Positions 24,666 to 33,869 of a stretch of DNA of 64,000 nt are shown piece after piece. Position 1 is the first letter of the stretch; each line of letters starts with the position of its first letter. The DNA lies in contig CAVSKI010000005.1 in the NCBI GenBank assembly GCA_963728495.1, positions 124,001-188,000 of the forward strand, read 5' to 3'. The position numbers were made by a program, and so were the translations under genes. The stretch comes from JACVRW01 sp963728495 (lineage in GTDB: Bacteria; Actinomycetota; Thermoleophilia; Solirubrobacterales; Thermoleophilaceae). Under the pieces are notes generated by a model that did no database searches, was not told the origin of the DNA, and worked only from the letters and a program-made list of their open reading frames with translations.

Positions 24666-25662
24666 TACCCGCCTGCCGGGCCAGCGTGGCCAGCGTCGCG
24701 GCCGTGGAAGCGTCGAGCTCCAGCGCGTCCGCGGTGGTCGCCCGGCGCCGGGCCTCGGGCTCACCGGGCAGCAGAATCTCGCCCGCGCCCGGGAGCCGGC
24801 GGGCGCTCTTGACCCACTCCACGAAGGCGGGGAGCTGCTCCAGGTACTCGTCTCGGCCGGCGTCGCCCGGATCGAGGCACACGAGCACGAAGGCGTTGGA
24901 GAAGGAGCGATCGCCGGGCCCGCTCAGGCCGCCCAGCGTCAGCAGCCCGACCACCAGCTCCACGAGCACGATCAGGCCGTAGCCCTTGTGGCCACCCGCC
25001 GGAAGCAGTGATCCGCCGGACAGGTAGTCGGCCGGGTCGGTGGTCGGGCTTCCTTCGCGGTCGAGGATCCAGCCCTCGGGCACCGCCTCCCGGCGATCGT
25101 GCGCTTGGTACACGCGGCCCTCCGCGGCCACGCTCAGCGCGATGTCGAGCACGGCGGGACCGGGGACCCCGATCGAGATCGGGTTGTTGGGAAGCCGGCG
25201 CTCGAGCGCACCGACCGGCGCCACGAGCGGATCGCCACCCTGGAAGTTGACCAGCAGGACACCCACCATGCCCGCCTCGGCGATCCGTTCCGTGTAGGCC
25301 CCAAGCCGTCCTATGTGCCCGGCGTTTCGGGCCGCCACCGCGCTCACCGCATGAGTCGCCGCTGCATCGAGGGCGAGATCCGTGGCCCGCTCGCCCACCA
25401 GCTGCCCGAAGCCGCGGCCGCCGTCGAGCACCAGCATGCCGCCGCGCCTGTCGACGACGACGGGGTCCGCGTCCACCACGAGCTCGCCCGACTCGATGAG
25501 GCCGAGGTAGTAGGGCAGCTGGCGCACACCGTGCGAGCTGTGGCCGGAGCGGTCCGCCTCCACCAGCGCCGCCGCCACCCGGCGCGCCTTGCCTCTCTTG
25601 GTGCCGTGCGAGCACAGAAGCTCGGCGACCCAGTCCTCGAGGGCTTTCGGCTCGATCACCAT
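24646..25662 (-). CDS. Ldh family (malate/L-lactate/ureidoglycolate-type) dehydrogenase
   Basis: A 338-residue NAD(P)-dependent dehydrogenase of the Ldh_2 family. ATG25662 gives the typical start MVIEPKALEDWV. Family features are GHSSHGVRQLPYYL with the catalytic histidine, RNAGHIGRLGAYTERI, LPNNPISIGVP for cofactor binding and GGHKGYGLIVLVEL. Members reduce 2-oxo acids such as oxaloacetate, pyruvate, sulfopyruvate or oxidise ureidoglycolate. The specific substrate cannot be told. It is divergent from a GNAT gene, whose GTG is only 3 bp away, so their promoters lie within each other. Confidence 0.88.
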   Translation of the reverse strand: MVIEPKALEDWVAELLCSHGTKRGKARRVAAALVEADRSGHSSHGVRQLPYYLGLIESGELVVDADPVVVDRRGGMLVLDGGRGFGQLVGERATDLALDAAATHAVSAVAARNAGHIGRLGAYTERIAEAGMVGVLLVNFQGGDPLVAPVGALERRLPNNPISIGVPGPAVLDIALSVAAEGRVYQAHDRREAVPEGWILDREGSPTTDPADYLSGGSLLPAGGHKGYGLIVLVELVVGLLTLGGLSGPGDRSFSNAFVLVCLDPGDAGRDEYLEQLPAFVEWVKSARRLPGAGEILLPGEPEARRRATTADALELDASTAATLATLARQAGISPLSE

Positions 25663-25664
25663 CC

Positions 25665-26222
25665 GTGACCAACCGCACACAGGGAGGGGGGCACGCGGGT
25701 CAGGCTATTCGTGTGCTCAAGCGCCTTCCAGACGGAGCTCCGATCCTCATCCGGCCCATCCGCGCAGACGACAAGCGGATGCTGGAGGTCGGGCTGCGGC
25801 AGCTCTCCGCGGAGAGTGTGCACAGACGCTTCCTAACCCCCAAGAGCAGCTTCAGCCGGACTGAGCTGCGCTACCTCACTGAAGTGGACGGCCGCGATCA
25901 CGTGGCTCTGGTGGTCGAGGATCCTCGCCAACCGGTTCGCCGCCTGATCGCGGTCGGTCGCTTCGTACGCCTTCATGAGAATCCCGAGGCCGCGGATGTG
26001 GCCATCGTCGTGGCCGACGACTGGCACCGGCGCGGTGTCGGATCCGCTTTGGCCGGGCTGCTGGCCGGCAAGGCCCGCCGCCTGGGCATTCGTCGCTTCA
26101 CCGCCACCATGGCCGCCGACAACGTGCCGGCGCACAGGCTCATGTACAAGCTCACCAGCCAACTCGAGCGCCACAGCTCGGGAACCGGCGTGGATGAGCT
26201 AGTGCTCCACCTCGCGGCCTGA
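25665..26222 (+). CDS. GNAT family N-acetyltransferase
   Basis: A 185-residue acetyltransferase from GTG25665. The core starts at ILIRPIRADDKRML and includes the segment SVHRRFLTPKSSFS. The acetyl-CoA motif A is DDWHRRGVGSALAGLLAGKA (about 121-140) and a following NVPAHRLMYKL helix. This pattern is like GNAT domains linked to Pat/acyl-CoA regulation, here stand-alone. The target is unknown. It converges on korB with a 4-bp gap. Confidence 0.88.
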   Translation: MTNRTQGGGHAGQAIRVLKRLPDGAPILIRPIRADDKRMLEVGLRQLSAESVHRRFLTPKSSFSRTELRYLTEVDGRDHVALVVEDPRQPVRRLIAVGRFVRLHENPEAADVAIVVADDWHRRGVGSALAGLLAGKARRLGIRRFTATMAADNVPAHRLMYKLTSQLERHSSGTGVDELVLHLAA

Positions 26223-26226
26223 CCGA

Positions 26227-27317
<1,091 letters not shown>

Positions 27318-27321
<4 letters not shown>

Positions 27322-29159
27322 TGAAGCCGCTCCTGGACCTGCTCCATCACGTCGCGCGTGAAGATGGGCAGGCCGTCCACCTTCGTGTAGCTCTCGACGT
27401 CGACGAGGAACTCGGCGCGCAGCAGCTTCGAGAGCTGCCCCAGGTTCATCTCCGGCACCAGCACGCGCTCGTAGGAGCGCAGCACGGACTCCATGTTTCC
27501 CGGCAGCGGGTTGAGATGCCGGACGTGGGCGGTGGCGAGCTTCAGCCCCTGCTCGCGGCGCAGCCGGCGCGCCGATCCCTCGATCGCGCCGTAGCTTGAT
27601 CCCCACCCGAGCACGAGCAGGGAGGCGTCCCCGTCGGGGTCGTCCACGCTGAGGTCGGGAACGTCGATCCGCGCGATGCGCTCGGCGCGCAGGCGGGTCA
27701 TGTGGTCGTGGTTGTCGGGCTCGTAGGAGATGTTCCCGGTCCCGTCCTCCTTCTCGAGACCGCCGATGCGGTGGCGAAGGCCGGGCGTGCCGGGAATGGC
27801 CCAGGGTCGCGCGAGCTTGGGGTCGCGGAGGTAGGGCATGAAGGAGCCGTCGGCGTTGGGCTCGGTAGCGAAGGCCGGATCGATCGCAGGCAGCTTGGCC
27901 GCATCGGGGAGACGCCACGGCTCGGACGAGTTGGCCAGGAAGGTGTCGGAGAGCAGGATCACCGGTGTGCGATGGGTGACGGCGATGCGCGCGGCCTCGA
28001 GCGCCGAGTCGAAGCAGTTCGAGGGGGTGCAGGCGGCCACCACCGGCAGCGGCGATTCACCGTGGCGGCCGTACAGGGCCATCAGCAGATCGGCGGCCTC
28101 GGTCTTGGTGGGCATGCCCGTGGAAGGTCCGGCACGCTGGATGTCGATCACCAGCATGGGCAGCTCCATCGCCACGGCCAGGCCGATCGTCTCGGCCTTG
28201 AGGTCCATGCCCGGACCGCTCGTGGCGGTCACGGCCAGGCGGCCGGAGAAGGCGGCGCCGAGCGCCATGTTGGCCGCGGCGATCTCGTCCTCGGCCTGGA
28301 TCGTGTGCACCCCGAAACGCCGGTGGCGCGAAAGGGCGTGCAGCAGCTCGGAGGCCGGGGTGATCGGATAGGAGGCGAGGAAGAGCCCAAGCCCGGACTG
28401 GACGCTGGCCGCGATCAGGCCCAGGGCGAGCGCCTGGGTGCCGTTGACGTTGCGGTAGGTACCGGGCGGTGCGGGCGCCGGCTCGATCTCATAGTGAACC
28501 GCCAGCAGCTCGGCGGTCTCGCCGAAGTTGTAGCCCGCCCGGAAAGCGGCGAGGTTGGCGTCACGCAGCGGCGGCGCGTCTTCGAACTTCTTCTCGATCC
28601 AGGTGATGCTCGGCTCCGTGGGGCGGCCGTACATCCAGGAGACGAGGCCGAGCGCGAAGAGGTTCTTGCAGCGCTGTGCGTCGCGGGAAGTGATCCCCTC
28701 GATGTCCTCGGTGGCGCGCACGGTCATCGAGGTCATCGGCACGCGGAAGAGCTGGTAGTCGTCGAGCGAATCGTCCTCGAGGGGATTGTGCTCGTAGCCC
28801 GCCTTGCGCAGGTTGTGGTCGCTGAAGCCGTCCTCGTTGACGATGACCACGCCGCCCTTCTCCACGGCCCTGAGCTGGGTGATGAGAGCGGCCGGGTTCA
28901 TCGCCACGAGCACGTTGGGGTGGTCTCCGGGCGTGAGGATGTCGCGCGAGGCGAAGTGGATCTGAAAGGCCGACACCCCGGCCGGGGTGCCCGCCGGGGC
29001 TCGGATCTCGGCCGGGAAGTCGGGGAGCGTGGCGAGGTCGTTGCCCACGACCGCGGTAGCGTCGGTGAATCGGCTGCCGGTGAGCTGCATCCCGTCGCCG
29101 GAGTCGCCGGCAAAGCGGACGACAACGCGGTCGATCTTCTCGAGAGTCTTTTGGTCCAT
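27318..29159 (-). CDS. korA: 2-oxoglutarate:ferredoxin oxidoreductase alpha subunit (gamma-alpha fusion)
   Basis: A 613-residue subunit; ATG29159 gives MDQKTLEKIDRVVVRFAGDSGDGMQ, the family start. Residues 8-200 are the gamma-type domain (GDSGDGMQLTG, PAEIRAPAGTPAGVSAFQIH). From about 225 the pyrimidine-binding alpha domain follows, with NGTQALALGLIAASVQSGL, the segment TSGPGMDLKAETIGLAV and the C-terminal transketolase-like domain. This fused order is that of mycobacterial KorA. The alpha and beta genes overlap by four bases and form one complex. Confidence 0.93.
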
Positions 29160-29223
29160 GAACGGGCCGCTTGCTCTGGCCCTGTTGTGAGTGTAGCCCG
29201 CTGGCCGGGTGGCCAAACGAGGG

Positions 29224-30699
29224 TTATCGCCGGTGCACGGGAGGTGGCCGCCAGCTACCGTTGAAAGCGGCCCGGCGCGGCTCGTAGAGACGCATGATCA
29301 GCCGGAAGCGCCCGCGTGGCGCGGGCAGCCAGTTGGCCCGCCGCGGGCCACCCGGATCGCTGTGCTGGAGGTAGAGGGTGAGCGACCCATCCGACCCCCG
29401 GCGCAGGCCTCTGGTGCGGTCCCCGATCGCGTAGCGGTCCCGGCCGTTGGGATGCAGATAGCCCTCGCCGTTGTACATCGTCAGCGACCAGAAGGCGCCG
29501 ACCGGCGGCAGTTCACCGCGATCGAAGCGGATCCTGTAGCTCCACCTGCCCCGCAGCGGCCGCCCCTCGCTGTCGGTGAATGCCGTGGGGTAGACGGTCT
29601 CCTCCGGCGTGTTCGCACCGAGGGCGAACCTGGCCACAACGGCACGGCCCAGGTAGTTGCGCCCGTAGTCGCCGATGTAGGGCAGCGACACGAGCCAGCC
29701 GTTATTGCGCCGGCGGCTGAAGGCGTTGGCGCGCTCCACCGCGCGGGCCAGTATTCGCCGCGCGGCACGGGGCGCCCGGGCGAGCGCCTTCCTGACCCGA
29801 CCCTGGGCCTCCGAGGATGGCGTGCGTCCGGGGCCGATGCCGGCTTTGGCGAACGCTCGCAGGGCGCAGCGATCGGCTCGGGGCGGCGGGTTCGCGGCGA
29901 GATAGCTCCCCAAGGCGTCGAAGTAGGCCAAGCCGCCCGGCAGCTCGAGGGCCGTCTGGTTGGCCGGGAAGGCCGCGAGCACCAGCGGCGCCTGGCGCTC
30001 GCCCGCCGCCCAGCGCGACAGGGGCGTGGCGCGGTAGCCGCCCATGAGATCGGTCACGGCAGGCAGATCGGCCTCGCCCCGGACCAAGGTCCGGCCGAGC
30101 AGCCACACCAGCGGCGTCGGGCTCTCGATCCGCCTCACACCGGCCGGCAGGTCACCGCTGAAGCCGGGCGGGACGAGCGCGAACGAGCCGGGGTCCGTGC
30201 CCGACGTCCGCCGGCCGATGTACCGGAAGGTGTTCGAGTAGGCGTCGAGCAGCTGGAGCACGTAATAGCGGCCACGCGTGTCCGGCACGTCGATGATCAG
30301 CGGCTCTGCGCTCAGGTTGAGCTGGGCGACCGTGTAGGTGGTGTCGACGTTCGGGGCGACCACCGTCCTGACCGCCGGGTCGACGAGCGCGCCGATGCTG
30401 ATCAGCTGGTTCGCCGGAAAGCGCTGGACGGTCTCGCCCACGCTGAGCGGCCCCACTCCGTACAGGTGGGCGGCCGCGGCGGTGGAGAACGCACGCCGGG
30501 CGGCGCCGGTGCCGCCGTAGCGGCGCTCGGCGCGCCCGAGCTCGCTCGCCGCGAAGCCGCGCAGGTCGGCGGCGCTGGTGCCCAGCGCGCAGGCGGCAAC
30601 GCTGGGCCCATCGGCACCGGTCGCGGTAGCCGGAGTGGTCCCGTCGGAGCCTACGACCAGCGCGAGAACGGCTAGGAGGGCAAGGCGTGGCCGCGGCAC
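29224..30699 (-). CDS. Secreted DUF1254/DUF1214 protein
   Basis: A 491-residue protein from GTG30699, chosen since a signal peptide (VPRPRLALLAVLALVVG) follows directly. The N-terminal DUF1254 region includes LSVGETVQRFPANQL and NVDTTYTVAQLNLSAEPLII. The C-terminal DUF1214 region has FWSLTMYNGEGYLHPNGRDR and YAIGDRTRGLR, then LTLYLQHSDPG. This two-domain arrangement is common in actinobacteria and proteobacteria; function is unknown. It lies downstream of an FMN reductase gene on the same strand with a 28-bp gap. Confidence 0.85.
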   Translation of the reverse strand: MPRPRLALLAVLALVVGSDGTTPATATGADGPSVAACALGTSAADLRGFAASELGRAERRYGGTGAARRAFSTAAAAHLYGVGPLSVGETVQRFPANQLISIGALVDPAVRTVVAPNVDTTYTVAQLNLSAEPLIIDVPDTRGRYYVLQLLDAYSNTFRYIGRRTSGTDPGSFALVPPGFSGDLPAGVRRIESPTPLVWLLGRTLVRGEADLPAVTDLMGGYRATPLSRWAAGERQAPLVLAAFPANQTALELPGGLAYFDALGSYLAANPPPRADRCALRAFAKAGIGPGRTPSSEAQGRVRKALARAPRAARRILARAVERANAFSRRRNNGWLVSLPYIGDYGRNYLGRAVVARFALGANTPEETVYPTAFTDSEGRPLRGRWSYRIRFDRGELPPVGAFWSLTMYNGEGYLHPNGRDRYAIGDRTRGLRRGSDGSLTLYLQHSDPGGPRRANWLPAPRGRFRLIMRLYEPRRAAFNGSWRPPPVHRR

Positions 30700-30727
30700 G
30701 CCAGCAGTGTAGGAGCCGGCGGCCGGA

Positions 30728-31291
30728 TCACAGGCGCGCGAGCTCCTCCACCGGCGCGCCCACCTCACGGGCGAGCGAACCCAGAAGTTCAGTCAGCTGC
30801 TCGTCCAGCTCAGGTGAGGCCAGCCGCCCGTCTTCGGTGAACGCGTCCGCGGCCAGCGCCACCGGCAGCTCGTCGTCGAGCACGTGCGCGCCCGCGTGAC
30901 GTAGCGACTTGCGCAGCTCCGCCTGGGCCCACACCGCTCCGAACAAGCCGGTACTGGCGCCGATTACCGCCGATGGGCGGTCACGCAGCGAGTTGTCCGG
31001 AAATGGACGGGAGGCCCAATCGACCGCGTTCTTGAGCACTCCGGGAACCGAAGCGTTGTACTCGGGAGTACTGAAGAGCAGGGCGTCGGCCGAGGCCAGC
31101 TGTGCGCGCAGGGCGCGAACGGGCTCGGGGGCGCTCAGGTCCTCGTGGTCCTCGTTGAAGGGCGGAATGGCGGCCAAGTCGCGGTAGTGCACAAGCTCCG
31201 CTCCGGGCGGCAGCGCGAGGGCCGCCGCCCGGAGCAGGCGCGTGTTGTGCGAGTCGCGCCTGAGCGATCCCGAGATGCCCAGGATCCGCAT
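30728..31291 (-). CDS. NADPH-dependent FMN reductase family protein
   Basis: A 187-residue flavodoxin-like reductase. The FMN phosphate loop is GSLRRDSHNTRLLRAA at the N-terminus, and FSTPEYNASVPGVLKNAVDW is the characteristic second FMN-binding segment. Members reduce FMN, quinones, azo dyes or chromate with NAD(P)H. It follows the yceI-like gene by 4 bp on the same strand, so it is probably co-transcribed with it and under the same MarR control. Confidence 0.9.
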   Translation of the reverse strand: MRILGISGSLRRDSHNTRLLRAAALALPPGAELVHYRDLAAIPPFNEDHEDLSAPEPVRALRAQLASADALLFSTPEYNASVPGVLKNAVDWASRPFPDNSLRDRPSAVIGASTGLFGAVWAQAELRKSLRHAGAHVLDDELPVALAADAFTEDGRLASPELDEQLTELLGSLAREVGAPVEELARL

Positions 31292-31295
31292 CGAG

Positions 31296-31850
31296 CTATA
31301 CCTGCTCGCCGTCTGCCGGGCTGAGCGGCAGGTTTACGCTGAGCGTGACGTCGTAGTCCAGCGCGATGCCGCCGCCGGGCAGCTCCATCTGCCAGTCCAT
31401 TCCGAACTCGCGTCGGTCGAAGTGCGCCTCGAGCTCGAGGCCGGCCTTCTCGCCGCCGGGGACCGGACGCTGCTCGAACCAGGAGCCCGTGGCCACCACG
31501 GGCCGGGTGGTGCCGGCGATCGACAGCTCGCCCTCCACGCGGGCGCTCCCGTCGTCGACGAGCTCGACGCTCGTGGAGCGGAAGCCGACCGTGGGGTGGT
31601 TGGCGGCATCGAAGAACTCCGGCCCCAGCACGTGGGCGCGGAACTGCGGCGGATTCTGGATCGAGATGGATTCAACCTGCGCCTGGCCTTCCAGCTCGAG
31701 GCCGGCCTCGCCCCGGCTGAGCGTGGCGCGAACGTCGCTGAGCGTGCCGCGGTAGTCCGAGAGGCCGGAGTAGCGGACGGCGAATCCGAATGATGAGTGG
31801 ATGGGATCGGCGTTGTAGGTGCCGGTGAATGGCTCGACAGCCGTGGTCAT
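31296..31850 (-). CDS. YceI family lipid-binding protein
   Basis: A 184-residue YceI-like lipocalin-fold protein without signal peptide. A GAGGAG Shine-Dalgarno stands before ATG31850. YNADPIHSSFGFAVRYSGLS is the typical beginning, with FRAHVLGPEFFDAANHPTVG and FDRREFGMDW as internal landmarks. The fold binds polyisoprenoid-like lipids; it is often induced by stress. It is divergent from a MarR gene with two palindromes between, so repression by that MarR is likely. The FMN reductase gene follows in the same operon. Confidence 0.9.
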   Translation of the reverse strand: MTTAVEPFTGTYNADPIHSSFGFAVRYSGLSDYRGTLSDVRATLSRGEAGLELEGQAQVESISIQNPPQFRAHVLGPEFFDAANHPTVGFRSTSVELVDDGSARVEGELSIAGTTRPVVATGSWFEQRPVPGGEKAGLELEAHFDRREFGMDWQMELPGGGIALDYDVTLSVNLPLSPADGEQV

Positions 31851-31868
31851 AGGGTTCTCCTCAGATAG

Positions 31869-31897
31869 TGGTAGATAACCAAGATGGTACTATACCA
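31869..31897. promoter_or_regulatory. Two MarR-type palindromes between yceI-like and marR genes
   Basis: A perfect interrupted palindrome TGGTA-CTA-TACCA is at 31885-31897 and a near-perfect TGGTAGATAACCA at 31869-31881. Centres are 16 bp apart. A TATAGT -10-like box of the yceI strand lies within the first. Both sites lie in the short AT-rich gap between yceI-like and MarR genes. Autoregulation and repression of both arms by the MarR protein is the natural inference. Confidence 0.6.
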
Positions 31898-31924
31898 GTA
31901 ATGATCCACGTTAGTTTTGTGTCC

Positions 31925-32437
31925 ATGGAGCAGTTGCTTCCGAGCACGGGCAGGGGGGTTCCGTACGGGGTGCTGCTGGCCCGGCTGGGCCAGGACGCGA
32001 CCGCGCGCTTTCGCCGCGCGCTGCGGCCTCTCGATCTGAGCGCGCAGCAGTTCATCGTGCTCAAGCAGCTGGAGGCAATCGGCTCCACCTCCCAGAGCGC
32101 GCTGGCCGACGCGCTGGGAATCGACTACAGCAACCTGGCCACCGTGGCCGGCGAGCTACATGACAAGGGTCTGATCGCGCGCGTCCGCGAGGAGTGCGAC
32201 CGGCGCCGTTATGCCCTCGACCTCACCGAGGAGGGGCGCGGGCTGCTGACCGACGCCGACGCGGCGATCGGCTCGGGCGAGGACGACATGCTGTCCGCCC
32301 TCGACGAGAGCGAGCGGGTGGAGCTGTGGGACCTGTTGCGCCGCGTGGCGGACTCTCTCGAGCTGTGCCCGGGCAGCGAGGCGCAGGCGTGCGCTGAGGC
32401 CGAAGGCGTTTCGGCCGGGTCTGAGCCGGACCGGTAG
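31925..32437 (+). CDS. MarR family transcriptional regulator
   Basis: About 170 residues from ATG31925 (MEQLLPSTGRG); an earlier in-frame start would overlap the operator region. Winged-helix features are QQFIVLKQLEAIGSTSQSAL, the recognition helix GIDYSNLATVAGELHDKGLI and the wing RRRYALDLTEEGRGLL. It likely represses itself and the divergent yceI-like gene through the TGGTA palindromes. A cysteine pair (CPGSEAQAC) near the C-terminus could allow redox sensing, but this is speculation. The transhydrogenase operon begins 26 bp after its stop. Confidence 0.9.
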   Translation: MEQLLPSTGRGVPYGVLLARLGQDATARFRRALRPLDLSAQQFIVLKQLEAIGSTSQSALADALGIDYSNLATVAGELHDKGLIARVREECDRRRYALDLTEEGRGLLTDADAAIGSGEDDMLSALDESERVELWDLLRRVADSLELCPGSEAQACAEAEGVSAGSEPDR

Positions 32438-32463
32438 TGCCGAGCCGGTAGGATGCCGCGCCC

Positions 32464-33588
32464 CTGAACGTCTCGGTACCCAAGGAAACGGCGAGCGGCG
32501 AGCGGCGCGTGGCGCTGGTGCCGGAGGTCGTCGAGCGCCTGTCGAAGAGCGATGTCGAGGTGATCCTCGAGGCCGGCGCAGGCGAGAGCGCGAGCCATCC
32601 CGACTCGGCTTACGAAGGCGCGGGCGCGAAGCTGGGCGACGGTTTGGCCGGCCCGGTGGTGGCCAAGGTGGCGCCGCCCAGCGCCGAGGAGATCGGCCGG
32701 CTGGAGCGCGGCTCGGTGCTGATCGGCTTTCTGTCGCCGCTGACCGCGCACGACACGGTGCGGGCCCTAGCGGAGGCCGGGGTCACGAGCTTTGCCATGG
32801 AGGCGATCCCGCGCATCACGCGCGCGCAGTCAATGGACGCGCTGTCGTCTCAGGCCACCGTGGCCGGCTACCGGGCCGCTTTGATCTGTGCCCAGGAGCT
32901 GCCGCGCTTCTTCCCCATGCTCACCACCGCCGCGGGCACGGTACGCCCGGCCAAGGTCCTGGTGCTCGGCGCGGGGGTGGCCGGCCTCCAAGCCATCGCC
33001 ACCGCCCGACGCCTGGGTGCCCAGCTGTCGGCCTTCGACGTGCGCTCGGCGGTGAAGGAGCAGATCGAGTCGCTCGGGGCGCGTTTCCTCGAGCTCGACA
33101 TGGGTCTCGAGGACGCCGAGGCGGCGGGCGGCTACGCGCGAGCGCTCAGCGAGGAGGAGCAGGCAAAGCAGCGTGACCTGCTCGCCGTGGAGATCGGCAA
33201 GGTGGACGGCGTGATCTCGACCGCCGCCGTCCCGGGCCGGCGCGCTCCGCTGCTCGTGACCGAGCAGGCCGTGAAGAACATGAAGCCCGGATCGGTGATC
33301 GTGGACCTGGCCGCCGAGACGGGCGGCAACTGCGAGCTGACCGAGCCCGGCGAGACGGTCGTGCGCGAGGACGTGACGATCGTGGGCCCGATCAACCTTC
33401 CCTCGACCATGCCCGACCACGCGTCCTCGCTCTACGCGCGCAACGTCCAGTCGCTGGTCGAGCTGATGGTGGCCGACGGCGAGCTGTCGCTCAACTTCGA
33501 CGACGAGATCATCAAGGGCGCCTGCATCACCCACGAAGGAGAGATCGTGCACGAGGGTGCGCGCGATGCCATTGAGGCGGCGGCCTAG
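32464..33588 (+). CDS. pntAA: NAD(P) transhydrogenase alpha subunit, domain I (PntAA), apparent CTG start
   Basis: About 374 residues if begun at CTG32464. The family N-terminus VPKETASGERRVALVPE is encoded from there, an in-frame TAG lies at 32449, and no ATG, GTG or TTG occurs between. Starting at GTG32509 would delete the conserved first strand. AGGA at 32450 stands 10 nt upstream of the CTG. NAD-binding residues are in VLGAGVAGLQAIATARRLGA and the segment MKPGSVIVDLAAETGGNCE. It binds NAD(H) in the membrane-bound proton-translocating transhydrogenase with PntAB and PntB. Confidence 0.88.
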   Translation: MNVSVPKETASGERRVALVPEVVERLSKSDVEVILEAGAGESASHPDSAYEGAGAKLGDGLAGPVVAKVAPPSAEEIGRLERGSVLIGFLSPLTAHDTVRALAEAGVTSFAMEAIPRITRAQSMDALSSQATVAGYRAALICAQELPRFFPMLTTAAGTVRPAKVLVLGAGVAGLQAIATARRLGAQLSAFDVRSAVKEQIESLGARFLELDMGLEDAEAAGGYARALSEEEQAKQRDLLAVEIGKVDGVISTAAVPGRRAPLLVTEQAVKNMKPGSVIVDLAAETGGNCELTEPGETVVREDVTIVGPINLPSTMPDHASSLYARNVQSLVELMVADGELSLNFDDEIIKGACITHEGEIVHEGARDAIEAAA

Positions 33589-33590
33589 AG

Positions 33591-33869
33591 ATGGACCTGC
33601 TCACCGAGCTGACCATCCTGGTGCTGGCCGCCTTCGTCGGCTTCGAGGTCATCTCGAAGGTGCCCAACACCCTGCACACGCCGCTCATGTCGGCCACCAA
33701 CGCGATCCACGGGATCGTCCTGCTGGGCGGCCTGCTGCTGATCGGTGAGGCCACCGGCTTCCTGGACGAACTCCTTCTTGTGATCGCGATCGCCTTCGGC
33801 ACGATCAACATCGTCGGCGGCTTCCTGGTGACCGACCGGATGCTCGAGATGTTCAAGAGGCGCGATTGA
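33591..33869 (+). CDS. pntAB: NAD(P) transhydrogenase alpha subunit, membrane part (PntAB)
   Basis: A 92-residue membrane protein with three hydrophobic helices. PNTLHTPLMSATNAIHGIVL is a highly conserved segment of the transhydrogenase domain II. It is a separate small subunit, as in Rhodospirillum-type three-gene transhydrogenases. It lies 2 bp after pntAA and overlaps pntB by four bases (TTGA). Confidence 0.93.
   Translation: MDLLTELTILVLAAFVGFEVISKVPNTLHTPLMSATNAIHGIVLLGGLLLIGEATGFLDELLLVIAIAFGTINIVGGFLVTDRMLEMFKRRD

Noticed and set aside
27702..29264. A 520-codon plus-strand frame over korA
   Set aside because: Antisense to a well-conserved KorA subunit; the product is low-complexity Gly/His/Arg-rich with no motif.
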